DNA from: Deltaproteobacteria bacterium
GTDB lineage: Bacteria; Desulfobacterota; Desulfobacteria; Desulfobacterales; JAHEIW01
Direction of reading: 5' to 3'
Assembly: GCA_024639185.1 (NCBI GenBank)
Contig: JAHEIW010000004.1
Span: forward strand, 29,999 to 93,998
DNA length: 64,000 nt
In this document: in pieces, positions 39,270-48,509 of the stretch
How positions within the stretch are numbered: position 1 is the stretch's first letter
Layout of the letters: every line of letters begins with the position of its first letter
Notes under the pieces: generated by a model
The model's input: only the letters and a program-made list of their open reading frames with translations
What the model was told of the DNA's origin: nothing
The model's database searches: none
Made by a program: the position numbers and the translations under genes

Positions 39270-39959
39270 ATGACCCGTAAACACATCCTTGTTGTCGAAG
39301 ACGAAGATAAAATTGCCCGCCTGCTGTGCGATTACCTGAAGGAAGCCGGCTTTCGGACATCTTCCCAGGCCAATGGCAGACGTGTTATCGCCCAGGTTAA
39401 AAGAGAACTGCCGGATTTGATTCTACTGGATATTATGCTGCCGGGTAAAGACGGCATGGCATTATGCCGGGAGATCCGGCAATTTTCCGATGTTCCGATC
39501 ATCATGATCACCGCGCGGGTCGAAGAGATCGACCGACTGTTGGGCCTGGAATTGGGTGCTGACGATTACATCTGCAAACCATTCAGCCCGCGGGAAGTGG
39601 TGGCCCGGGTCAAAGCCATTTTCAGGCGGGTGGGTGCCGCACCCCGGGCAAAGCAGATGGTCGTCGGTGCGATTTCACTGGATGATGAAACCCATCGGGT
39701 AATTGTTGATAAAAAGGCCCTCAACCTGACGCCCAGTGAATTTGGTCTATTAAAAATTATGATGCGCCAGCCCAATCGTGTGTTTTCGCGAAGTGAACTT
39801 ATAAACCGGGTTCAGGGATATGATTTCGAGGGCTACGACCGTACCATCGACACGCATATCAAAAATCTGCGGAAAAAAATTGCGCAAATACTGCCCGACC
39901 AGGAAATTATCAGCACCGTTTACGGTGTGGGTTATAGGTTCAACGAAACCCCCGACTGA
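39270..39959 (+). CDS. OmpR-family response regulator (BaeR-like)
   Basis: ILVVEDEDKIARLLCDYL, LILLDIMLPGKDG, winged-helix LTPSEFGLLKIMMRQPNRVFSRSELINRVQGYDFEGYDRTIDTHIKNLRKKI. Confidence 0.93.
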   Translation: MTRKHILVVEDEDKIARLLCDYLKEAGFRTSSQANGRRVIAQVKRELPDLILLDIMLPGKDGMALCREIRQFSDVPIIMITARVEEIDRLLGLELGADDYICKPFSPREVVARVKAIFRRVGAAPRAKQMVVGAISLDDETHRVIVDKKALNLTPSEFGLLKIMMRQPNRVFSRSELINRVQGYDFEGYDRTIDTHIKNLRKKIAQILPDQEIISTVYGVGYRFNETPD

Positions 39960-40091
39960 TCTTGCACTCGCATGAAAAATATCATAATGAAATAAAAGTG
40001 GATGGTGAAAGGCTCATTTGAACTTTCCGGGCTGTAAAAATTGATTATATCTCATCGGGCCAGTGTTTTGTGCCCTTATAAAGGATCGCCG

Positions 40092-41063
40092 ATGCGAAAC
40101 CTGACGATAGCACTAACCTTTTTGGGCGCTCTTTTTTTCTCGTGTGCCGCCGCTGTTGCCGACGGCCCTGCCGAAAAATCTAACGGCTTCAGCGGCCGGG
40201 TTTCAGCGGGCGCGGGGTATATGACCAGCACCGATCAGCTTAAAACGACCGATGAGAATAGGCGTATCGATTCGCTGAGCGGCGATGCGCAGCGGTACGA
40301 TCGATTTATCCCAATGGCCCTGTTTAACCTGCGCTATACCTTTGCCGAATCCGGCCGGCGGGTCTATTTTGGGACCGCTCCGGAAGCCAGCGGCCGGCCG
40401 AGGCTTTCGCTGGGTTTTGTGCAACCCTTCTCGGATGGCAGTCGGCTGGACCTGTCTGTTTTTACACAGCTGTTCTCAGAAGTCTGGCGCGATCCTTACC
40501 TGACTGACGTCCGCCGCAAAGAAACCCGCCAATACAGATACGGCGCTCGTATCGCCTACCGGCAGATGCTCGGTAGCAAATTTAATCTTTCTTACGCCTT
40601 TTCCCGGGTGGATGTTAATGTAGATGATATCGGAGACCGATTCAGCGAGTTGAAGCGCGACGGCTATTTTCATAGAGCCATACTCGAATATGACTTGCGC
40701 CTGGGTCAGACCCTGTCGTTGAGACCGGATTTTGAGCTGTCTGTCGCTGACATTGACGGTCAGGCCAATGCCTACACCGGGTACCGTTTTGGGCTGGGCC
40801 TGCGCAAATTTTCAAAATCCTACCAGCTGATGCTTAAAGCCGCCGTTGGCCGAAATGATTACGATGATGAGCACCCGATTTTCAGCAAAACCCGCGATGA
40901 TACAAATTATTCTGTGTTCGGGACGTTCACTCGCCCCAATCTTTTCGGGATCGACTATCTTTCTGGCACGTTGATAGCCGGATATCGCTTCCGGGACTCC
41001 AACATCAACTTTTTGAATGCGCAAACGCTTTTCAGCGGCGCTATGATCGGAGTCGAATTTTAA
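40092..41063 (+). CDS. DUF2860-like outer-membrane protein
   Basis: Signal peptide MRNLTIALTFLGALFFSCAAAVADG; beta-rich barrel-like repeats; ATG 40092 after aaggatcgccg. Confidence 0.7.
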   Translation: MRNLTIALTFLGALFFSCAAAVADGPAEKSNGFSGRVSAGAGYMTSTDQLKTTDENRRIDSLSGDAQRYDRFIPMALFNLRYTFAESGRRVYFGTAPEASGRPRLSLGFVQPFSDGSRLDLSVFTQLFSEVWRDPYLTDVRRKETRQYRYGARIAYRQMLGSKFNLSYAFSRVDVNVDDIGDRFSELKRDGYFHRAILEYDLRLGQTLSLRPDFELSVADIDGQANAYTGYRFGLGLRKFSKSYQLMLKAAVGRNDYDDEHPIFSKTRDDTNYSVFGTFTRPNLFGIDYLSGTLIAGYRFRDSNINFLNAQTLFSGAMIGVEF

Positions 41064-41118
41064 GGTACAGGCAACTTCCCATTCGGACTTAAAATTTTAT
41101 TGTCTTCCATCGTTTAAA

Positions 41119-41406
41119 CTGAACCGCACCGGGTTGGGCATCCATGTGCTGATCGGCGACCGCAGCGGAGACTGTGCGAGCATCGAGTTTTTGGACAGTA
41201 AAATGGTGACCCATACCGGGTCGCAGCTGCCGGTCAGGGTCCTGACCAATGACACCTATGCGGCCTCGATGTACCACTAGCAAAACGGTAAGGCGCCGGT
41301 GCTTGATCCGGGCCAATCCATTGGGCGATTTATTCAGGCGGCCGGCATGCTTGATAAGTACGATCCCCTGGCGGACTTTCCAGACAGCATGACGTTCAAC
41401 CTCTGA
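41119..41406 (+). pseudogene. Remnant of a choloylglycine hydrolase/linear amide C-N hydrolase family gene
   Basis: Frame reads LNRTGLGIHVLIGDRSGDCASIEFLDSKMVTHTGSQLPVRVLTNDTYAASMYH*QNGKAPVLDPGQSIGRFIQAAGMLDKYDPLADFPDSMTFNL*; internal TAG, no N-terminal catalytic Cys region. Confidence 0.7.
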
Positions 41407-41448
41407 CCCTAGATATAGGATGCACCCAACAGCGCAACGGAGCAAATT

Positions 41449-41877
41449 ATGAAAGATTCCTTGAAAGCCGGCCTGACGTTTAATTTTCAATACCGGGTTC
41501 CGGAGAACAAAACCGTCCCGTATCTCTACCCTGAAGCACCGGAATTTCAGAAGATGCCTAAAGTTCTGGCGACCGGGTTTATGGTGGGTCTGTTTGAGTG
41601 GACCTGTATCCAGGCCATTAACCCGCATCTAGACTGGCCCGAGGAGCAAACCGTCGGCATCGGGTTGAACCTGAATCACCTGGCAGCCACGCCACCGGGT
41701 TTGACCGTTACGGTAGCGGTGAAACTCAAGGAAGTCGACGGCCGACGGCTGGTTTTTTCGATTGTTGCCGATGACGGTCTCGACAAGATCTCTGAAGGGA
41801 CCCACGAGCGCTTTGTCATCGATGCCGCAAAATTTAACAAGAAGGTCGCCGAAAAAGGTCAAAGGCCGGGCACCTGA
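41449..41877 (+). CDS. Hotdog thioesterase (fluoroacetyl-CoA thioesterase FlK-like family)
   Basis: FMVGLFEWTCIQAINPHL...TVGIGLNLNHLAATPPGLTVTVAVKLKEVDGRRLVFSIVADDG...GTHERFVID. Confidence 0.8.
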   Translation: MKDSLKAGLTFNFQYRVPENKTVPYLYPEAPEFQKMPKVLATGFMVGLFEWTCIQAINPHLDWPEEQTVGIGLNLNHLAATPPGLTVTVAVKLKEVDGRRLVFSIVADDGLDKISEGTHERFVIDAAKFNKKVAEKGQRPGT

Positions 41878-41891
41878 GACCTGGCGCTTTT

Positions 41892-42665
41892 TTAGGACAG
41901 GGGTAGTGTTCTTTTGTAGGCAAAAGGAAACAGGCCTTCTTCACTCAATTTTTCTATTTTCTGAATCGAGTCTTCCAGGTGTTGAATCATTATGGCCTTG
42001 GCCTTAAGGGCATTTTTTTCTTCGATGGCCTGAACCAGCTGTTCGTGTTGTGAGACCACCAGGTCGAACCAGTCATCAATCGTCATGAAGACCTCGTTGC
42101 TCAGATTGGTGTTTCTTTCAATCAGCGACGCCAGACCTTCGTTGACACGCTCCATGATTTTGTTATGCGTGGCGGAAATATACAGATTGTGAAGCATGAT
42201 CTCCCAGTATGAACGCTCCTTTTTTTTATCTTCGGCTTCACCGTTGCCGGACTTCAGCTTTTCAATACAGGCTCTCATTTTCATCAAATCTTCATCCGTA
42301 CGACGGTGGGCTGCCAATTCCGCTGCTGATACGTTCAAAATCCAGCGCATTTCCATAACCTGCGGCAGGAGATCTTCGAGCCAGAAAGGCATAAACTGCA
42401 TGCTATCGGTGAAGTCGCTCAGAAATGGCGTTTGCACGAATATGCCCTGGCGTTCCACCGATTCAAGAACCCCCCAGGCTTCCAGGGTAATAATGGCTTC
42501 ACGCAGCAATGAGCGGCTGACGCCTAACATTTCCGCAAGATCCCGTTCGGCGGGAAGCTTGCTGCCTTTGGTGTACATCTTGGTTTTGATGAGCTCTTTA
42601 AGTTGGGCGATAACCTCGTCTCTTTTCTTTTTCAACGATTTTTCCTCGGCGCTTTTTTTGGTCAA
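41892..42665 (-). CDS. GntR/FadR-family transcriptional regulator (FCD domain)
   Basis: KGSKLPAERDLAEMLGVSRSLLREAIITLEAWGVLESVERQGIFV plus helical effector domain. Confidence 0.92.
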   Translation of the reverse strand: MTKKSAEEKSLKKKRDEVIAQLKELIKTKMYTKGSKLPAERDLAEMLGVSRSLLREAIITLEAWGVLESVERQGIFVQTPFLSDFTDSMQFMPFWLEDLLPQVMEMRWILNVSAAELAAHRRTDEDLMKMRACIEKLKSGNGEAEDKKKERSYWEIMLHNLYISATHNKIMERVNEGLASLIERNTNLSNEVFMTIDDWFDLVVSQHEQLVQAIEEKNALKAKAIMIQHLEDSIQKIEKLSEEGLFPFAYKRTLPLS

Positions 42666-42808
42666 CCAGTGGTTTGAAATAGCATCATTTTCGGGCTTGC
42701 CAATAGTATTGCTTTATTTACAGGTGAGAAATTGGATGATTTGACCGTTATTAGATAATAGGTCTTTATTTTAATATCTTAATAATATTTTCAATGTCAA
42801 GACAGGCG

Positions 42809-42871
42809 AAAATCTACCCATTTAATATTGACAAAACAGCGCAGATTGGGTAGATTTTTTTGGTAGGACCA
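42809..42871 (+). promoter_or_regulatory. GRE promoter with inverted repeat and GntR/FadR-type operator
   Basis: TTGACA (42828-42833)-17 nt-TAGATT (42851-42856); TGGTAGGACCA (42861-42871) fits TNGTNNNACNA; perfect IR AAAATCTACCCA/TGGGTAGATTTT at 42809-42820/42847-42858. Confidence 0.65.
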
Positions 42872-42985
42872 CAGGTCAACCAAAGACGCCTTTTTTTAGC
42901 CCCAGAACCGCCATTGTTGCGCTTTAACGGTTGATCCGAAGATCAAAACAGGTTTTGATGATTTTCACCAGGGAGGGTTTAGCAT

Positions 42986-45382
42986 ATGTCGGACAACATA
43001 AAAGTGGCCCAAAACAATCCGCAATTGACCAGCGAGCGGGTCGCCCGTTTGCGCGCACGCCTGGTCGAAGCTCGCCCGCAGGTTTTTGCCGAAAGGGCGC
43101 TGCTGGTGACCGCAGCGTATCAAAATGCCGAAAACGACCCACCGACAATTTACCGCGCCAAAGCCCTGGATCGAATCCTGCGCAAAAGCGCGATCAGCAT
43201 AAAGGCCGATGAATTGATCGTGGGCTGCAAGGTTCCCGTGGCCAAAGGATCCCCGGTTTATCCTGAATTCAATGTGAAATGGCTTGAAGATGAGCTGGAC
43301 ACCCTGGCCGGCAGGGAAGAAACATCTTTTGACATTGACGCCGAAACGAAAATGGCCCTAAAAGAGCGGGTTATCCCCTATTGGAAAGGGCGAACCGTTT
43401 ATGACCGCATTTTAGAAAAGGCACCGGAGAAGGCATTGGCGGCCGAAGAAGAGGGTCTTTTATTTCATTATTACATCGATCGCAGCATCGGCCATATCTC
43501 GGTTAATTATGAAAAAGTACTCCAACTGGGGTTTTGCGGAATCAAGGCCGAAATTGCCGCCCGGCAGGCGCGGTTGGCTGAAACCCAGGCCGATTTTTCA
43601 CAAAAAAGCGCCTTTTATGATGCCCTCATAATAGTCGCCGACGCGGCGATCGCTTTTTCGCATCGATATGCAGAGTTGGCTTCCGATCTGGCGGCCGACT
43701 GCGCAGATCCGGTTCGCCGCGGGGAGCTGGAGAACATTGCTCTCATTTGCCGGCGTGTGCCGCAACACGGAGCTGAAACCTTGCACGAGGCGCTGCAGTC
43801 CTTCTGGTTTGTCCATCTCATCTTGAATCTTGAAAGCAATTCTTACGCCATTTCCCCCGGCCGCTTTTGCCAGTATGTCTACCCGTTTTATCAGGCCGAC
43901 CTCGAAAGCGGAAAAACCGATGAAGCCGGAGCGCAGGAATTGATCAATTGCCTGTGGATCAAATTTAACGAAATGACAGTGGCCAAAGCCGGTGCTTCCG
44001 CCAAAGCCAGCAACACCTATGTTGATTTTCAAAACCTGAATATCGGCGGCCTCGGGGCCGATGGCCGCGACGGCACCAATGACATCTCTTATTTTTGCCT
44101 TAACGCCCTTGATGCCCTGGCGCTCCCCCAGCCCCAGCTATCGTGTCTGGTCAGTTCCAAAACCGATAAGGATTTTATGATGCGGGCCTGTGAGGTTGTG
44201 CGCAACGGAACCGGCATGCCCGCCATGTTCAATGATGATGTCAAAGTCATCAGTTTGTTATCCAGCGGCAAAACACTGCTGGATGCCCGCAATGGCGGTG
44301 TTAACGGATGTGTCGAGGTCAATGCCCAGGGGTGCGACAACATGGCCTCCACCGGATATGTGAATTTACCCAAATGCCTCGAGCTGGCGCTCAACAACGG
44401 CGTCAGTATGACCAGTGGCAAACAGCTGGGACCGCGGACGGGTAATATCACCGGTTTCAACGCCTTTGAAGATGTGTGGCAGGCCTTTGGCCAACAGCTT
44501 AAAGCGGCGGTGGCCCTGAAGGTCTCCTATGATACGGCCGCCCTAAAAGCCTTTGCCAAACACTGCCCCGTCGTCTTTACATCCCTGGTGATGGACGATT
44601 GCATTGAAAAGGGAAAAGATTTTCATCAGGGCGGCGCGCGCTACAATGCGCCCATGATGTGCGGTGTGGGGCTGGGCACCTTGACGGACTCGCTGGCGGC
44701 CATCCGACAATTTTGTTTTTCGACCGGACAATACACTCTTGCGCAAATTCATGCAGCCCTGTCAGACGATTTTTCGTCCCAGCCACTTTTACAGAAGCAA
44801 CTCTGGAAAAATGGCCCGAAATTCGGCAACAACCATAAACACGTCGACCGGCTGGCAGCCAATAGCGTGAATCTGTTCAGTGACATCCTCGGCGGCCATC
44901 TGAATGCTCACGGCGAAGCGTATCGTGCCAACATGATCCCCACGACAACCCACATTCCCATGGGGCATGCCACGGCGGCGACTCCCGACGGTCGTTTTGC
45001 CGGTGCGCCCCTGTCTGAAGGCGTATCTCCCGTCCAGGGGCAGGATATGTCCGGGCCCACCGGCGTGATTCTATCACTGGTCAAGGTCGACCATGCCCGC
45101 ACGGCGGGCACCCTGCTGAACATGAAATTTACACCGCAAATTTTAGCCTGCCGGGAGCAATTGGAGAAATTTTCCGAACTGATACGGACCTATTTCGACC
45201 TCGGGGGCTACCACATGCAGTTCAACGTGGTTTCCAAAGAAACGCTGCTGGCCGCTCAGAAAGACCCCCGGTCGTATCGTTCTTTGATTGTAAGGGTCGC
45301 CGGCTACAGTGACTATTTTGTTTCGCTGAGCAAAGATTTGCAGGATGAAATCATCATGCGTACCGCCCACGGGGTCGAGTGA
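42986..45382 (+). CDS. Glycyl radical enzyme, substrate unknown (PFL-like/HypD-like branch)
   Basis: Active-site GGVNGCVEVNAQGCDNMASTGYVNLPKCLELALNNGV; glycyl radical motif SLIVRVAGYSDYFVSL near C-terminus. Confidence 0.92.
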   Translation: MSDNIKVAQNNPQLTSERVARLRARLVEARPQVFAERALLVTAAYQNAENDPPTIYRAKALDRILRKSAISIKADELIVGCKVPVAKGSPVYPEFNVKWLEDELDTLAGREETSFDIDAETKMALKERVIPYWKGRTVYDRILEKAPEKALAAEEEGLLFHYYIDRSIGHISVNYEKVLQLGFCGIKAEIAARQARLAETQADFSQKSAFYDALIIVADAAIAFSHRYAELASDLAADCADPVRRGELENIALICRRVPQHGAETLHEALQSFWFVHLILNLESNSYAISPGRFCQYVYPFYQADLESGKTDEAGAQELINCLWIKFNEMTVAKAGASAKASNTYVDFQNLNIGGLGADGRDGTNDISYFCLNALDALALPQPQLSCLVSSKTDKDFMMRACEVVRNGTGMPAMFNDDVKVISLLSSGKTLLDARNGGVNGCVEVNAQGCDNMASTGYVNLPKCLELALNNGVSMTSGKQLGPRTGNITGFNAFEDVWQAFGQQLKAAVALKVSYDTAALKAFAKHCPVVFTSLVMDDCIEKGKDFHQGGARYNAPMMCGVGLGTLTDSLAAIRQFCFSTGQYTLAQIHAALSDDFSSQPLLQKQLWKNGPKFGNNHKHVDRLAANSVNLFSDILGGHLNAHGEAYRANMIPTTTHIPMGHATAATPDGRFAGAPLSEGVSPVQGQDMSGPTGVILSLVKVDHARTAGTLLNMKFTPQILACREQLEKFSELIRTYFDLGGYHMQFNVVSKETLLAAQKDPRSYRSLIVRVAGYSDYFVSLSKDLQDEIIMRTAHGVE

Positions 45383-46320
45383 TGCTGCAAACCGATACAG
45401 CCCTGGTATTTGATATCAAGCATTATGCCATTCATGACGGACCGGGTATCCGGACCACCGTTTTCATGAAAGGTTGCCCCTTAAGATGCCGGTGGTGCGC
45501 CAATCCCGAATCACAAAATGCCCACCCGGAAGTGCTGTACAACCGGGATCATTGCACCCTGTGCCGCGAATGCGAGCAGGCCTGTCCGAATGCCGCCGTT
45601 GAATTTGAGTCCGGCCGGCGCCGGCACTATCCGGAGCGCTGCACCGGATGCGGCCTCTGTGCCCGGGTCTGCCTGTCCGATGCGGTCGTACTGTGCGGTT
45701 ATACGATTGATGTCAAAACGCTCTGGCAGCAGATCAAAGCGGATCGTGCCTTCTGGGACCGCTCCAGCGGCGGCGTCACCCTCTCCGGCGGTGAGCCCTT
45801 GCTCCAACGGGAGTTTGCCCGGGCGTTTCTTTCCCATTGCCAGAGCCGCCGGGTCCATACGGCGATTGAAACCTGCGGTCATGCGGCTGAAGCGCATTTC
45901 GATGCCATGCTTTCGCATGTGGACCTGGTCATCTTTGATTTTAAAATGGAAGACACCGCTGCCCATGCGCGGTACACGGCCGTATCGAACCATCGGATCA
46001 AAACCAATTTATTAAACCTGTTAAAAAGCAACAAAGATGTTCTGGTGCGCTGGCCGCTGATACCCGGTTACAATGATTCTCCGGGCATGATCAAAAAAAC
46101 CGGTGCGTTTCTGGCAAAAGCTCGTACGGGGCTCCCGGTTGAAGTTTTGCCCTATCATGGCCTGGGAGCGAATAAATACGCGCACCTGGGTCGGCCCTAT
46201 GCACTTTCAGAAGTTAAAACGCCCGACGACCTTCAACTGAAAGCGGTGGCCGATTCTCTGCGCGGATTTGATCTGGATCTCAAGCTGGCTTACAGCCAGC
46301 AAACCGAAAAACGGATCTAA
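45379..46320 (+). CDS. Glycyl radical enzyme activating enzyme (radical SAM, two extra 4Fe-4S)
   Basis: HDGPGIRTTVFMKGCPLRCRWCANPES (CxxxCxxC), two CxxCxxCxxxC ferredoxin motifs; overlaps the GRE stop codon. Confidence 0.95.
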   Translation: MMLQTDTALVFDIKHYAIHDGPGIRTTVFMKGCPLRCRWCANPESQNAHPEVLYNRDHCTLCRECEQACPNAAVEFESGRRRHYPERCTGCGLCARVCLSDAVVLCGYTIDVKTLWQQIKADRAFWDRSSGGVTLSGGEPLLQREFARAFLSHCQSRRVHTAIETCGHAAEAHFDAMLSHVDLVIFDFKMEDTAAHARYTAVSNHRIKTNLLNLLKSNKDVLVRWPLIPGYNDSPGMIKKTGAFLAKARTGLPVEVLPYHGLGANKYAHLGRPYALSEVKTPDDLQLKAVADSLRGFDLDLKLAYSQQTEKRI

Positions 46321-46356
46321 CACAGCACCTTAATATTTTCATACCGGGGGGGACAA

Positions 46357-47097
46357 ATGCCTTTAAAAGATAAGACAGCCCTGGTAACCGGTGCCAGAGT
46401 CGGTATCGGCAGGGCCATTGCCGTGCATCTGGCCGATCAGGGTGCCAATATCATCGCCTGTTCACGAACACTTTCGCCGGATGACACCGTTATTGCAGAG
46501 TGCGCCTCCAAAGGATCAAAGGCCCTGGCGGTGGCAGCCGATGTCGCTGCGCTGCAGGATTGCGTGCAAGTCGTAAAAAAAGGGATAGATCGTTTCGGGC
46601 GAATTGATATCCTGGTCAATAATGCCGGCATATATCCTTCAGCACCTTTGCTGGAAATAGACGAGCAGACCTGGGACCGGGTTTTTGCCGTCAATCTTAA
46701 GGGGACCCTGTTTGCCGCCCAGAGCGTGGCCAAACTGGCAATGATTCCTCAAAAAAGCGGTAGAATTATCAATATCAGCTCCTGCGATGGCCGACGGCCG
46801 ACAGCCGGAATCGCCCATTATGCTGCATCCAAGGCCGGTGTTATCAGTCTGACCAAATCGATGGCCCTGGAGCTGGCGCCCCATAACATCACCGCCAATG
46901 CGGTTGCGCCGGGCTGGGTGGAAACCGAAGCCATACTGAAGTCCGATCGCTGGAAAACGGCTGTTGAGGAAATTCCGCTGGGCAGGCTTGCCCGGCCGGA
47001 AGAGATCGCCGGGATGGTCGCCTTTCTAGCAGACGGCAGTGCCGGGTATATTACCGGCGCGACGTTTGATATCAACGGCGGCCTCATTATGGATTAG
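46357..47097 (+). CDS. SDR family oxidoreductase
   Basis: ALVTGARVGIGRAIAVHLA, NNAG, YAASKAGV, C-terminal GYITGATFDINGGLIMD. Confidence 0.92.
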   Translation: MPLKDKTALVTGARVGIGRAIAVHLADQGANIIACSRTLSPDDTVIAECASKGSKALAVAADVAALQDCVQVVKKGIDRFGRIDILVNNAGIYPSAPLLEIDEQTWDRVFAVNLKGTLFAAQSVAKLAMIPQKSGRIINISSCDGRRPTAGIAHYAASKAGVISLTKSMALELAPHNITANAVAPGWVETEAILKSDRWKTAVEEIPLGRLARPEEIAGMVAFLADGSAGYITGATFDINGGLIMD

Positions 47098-47141
47098 AAA
47101 ACATCATACCTGTTGATTGATTTTACGGAAAGAAGGACAAC

Positions 47142-47657
47142 ATGAAGCACATCTCCTTTGCAGCGCTTGCCGATAAAGCGGCTGAATTAAATCAGGCCGG
47201 CGAAAAATGGCATTTTCACATGATCGGCCGCGCCTGCATATTCAGCCGGTTAAAGAACGAATATGAAATCATCATCGAAATCGAATCGACGGGTGAAGAA
47301 TTGGCGTGCCGTTTTTCCGAAAAACCCCTATCGGAAACGCGCCGGATGGCCGAACTGTGCTACGGGCCCGGCTTTTTAAACAATGAAGAGAACTCTGATG
47401 ACACGATTACGACTGATCAGAAGGCGGATCAAAACGAAGCATTCGGTACGATAATGGATCGCGCCCGGGCCAGTTGCGCAGCCGGCACAGCCTGGCACAA
47501 CCATCATCTTTTCCCCGGGTGCATTTTCAATCCTCAAAGAGGAAAACACAGCATTGTTTTTGAAGATGAAAGCAATGGAGAAGCGCTGTATGCATACTAT
47601 GACCATGATCCGGTAAAAGATCTGGCCAAACTGGAAGCGCTTTTTTTCGCTAAATGA
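47142..47657 (+). CDS. Hypothetical protein with internal duplication (WHxH...C motif twice)
   Basis: Half 1 WHFHMIGRACIFSRLKNEYEIIIEIESTGEELACRF; half 2 WHNHHLFPGCIFNPQRGKHSIVFEDESNGEALYAYY. Confidence 0.7.
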   Translation: MKHISFAALADKAAELNQAGEKWHFHMIGRACIFSRLKNEYEIIIEIESTGEELACRFSEKPLSETRRMAELCYGPGFLNNEENSDDTITTDQKADQNEAFGTIMDRARASCAAGTAWHNHHLFPGCIFNPQRGKHSIVFEDESNGEALYAYYDHDPVKDLAKLEALFFAK

Positions 47658-47695
47658 TGACCCCGTCAAAATAGATCCGGGGAGGAGAAATAACA

Positions 47696-48361
47696 TTATT
47701 GCTGCCGGCCGGGTGTCCCCATTGCACTGAATGCGCCAACCAATTCCGGTGGGTTTTTGAAGGCAGCGTGTGCCCCGGCGCGCTCTAATTCATCTTTGGT
47801 TCCGTATCCCCACAGAACGCCAAAACCACTGACGTCATTTTCTTTCGCACCGATCATATCGTGCTCGCGATCACCGATCATCGCCGCCTCAGAAGGCGCC
47901 ATCCTTTCTGTTTGCAGAATATGGGAAATGAGACTTGTCTTATCGCCCCGGGTCCCATCGAGCTCGCATCCATGGATACATTTAAAGTAGCGTAGCAAAT
48001 CAAAGTGAGCGATAATCCGCTTTGCAAATAGGGTGGGTTTTGACGTGGCCACATAGAGTGTATGGCCATCTTTCTGCAGGGCTTGCAGTGCATCAGGAAT
48101 GCCGTCATAGACCTGATTTTCAAATAGCCCGACGGTGCCAAAGCGTTGACGATAAAGCGTAACGGCCTTTTCAATAAGTGCCTGGTCGTCAGAAGCCAGC
48201 AGCTTCGCGAAACTGTCCCGTAATGGGGGGCCGATGCACCAGCGTAAATTCTCCCCGGGCGGCAATGGTTTGCCCAGCTTCTCCAGTGCATACAGGATGC
48301 ATCTGGTAATACCTGCCAGAGGGTCGGTCAGCGTACCATCCAGATCAAATAAGAGATTCAT
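47696..48361 (-). CDS. HAD-superfamily hydrolase (phosphoglycolate phosphatase-like)
   Basis: MNLLFDLDGTLTDPLAGITRCILYALEKLG, ATSKPTLFAKRII, MIGDREHDMIGAKENDV. Confidence 0.9.
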   Translation of the reverse strand: MNLLFDLDGTLTDPLAGITRCILYALEKLGKPLPPGENLRWCIGPPLRDSFAKLLASDDQALIEKAVTLYRQRFGTVGLFENQVYDGIPDALQALQKDGHTLYVATSKPTLFAKRIIAHFDLLRYFKCIHGCELDGTRGDKTSLISHILQTERMAPSEAAMIGDREHDMIGAKENDVSGFGVLWGYGTKDELERAGAHAAFKNPPELVGAFSAMGTPGRQQ

Positions 48362-48405
48362 TGTTTTTCCTGCGAAGTTTCTTTTTTCTGGACATAGCAC
48401 TGTAT

Positions 48406-48466
48406 GTCCAACGACAAAAGCTAAGCGGCGCCGCTTTTTGGCGTCCGCTTCAGCGACTTGTTAGGT
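48406..48466 (-). other. Integron attC recombination site
   Basis: On the minus strand: ACCTAAC (R'') AAGTCGCTGAAGCGGACGCC-aaaaagc-GGCGCCGCTTAGCTTTTGTC GTTGGAC (R'); extra bases only on the L'' side, as in canonical attC. Confidence 0.75.
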
Positions 48467-48509
48467 GAAAAGCTTTTGCCCCCAGGCTGGGAATCAGGGC
48501 CCGCAACTG

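Noticed and set aside
41089-41628. 179-aa - strand ORF
   Set aside because: Antisense to the choloylglycine-hydrolase-like remnant and the thioesterase start; no family resemblance.
45511-46015. Pair of ~160-aa ORFs overlapping the activase
   Set aside because: Alternative frames of the radical SAM activase.
47696-48361. HAD gene as a second integron cassette
   Set aside because: It follows the attC, but no attC is visible after its 3' end (below 47696).
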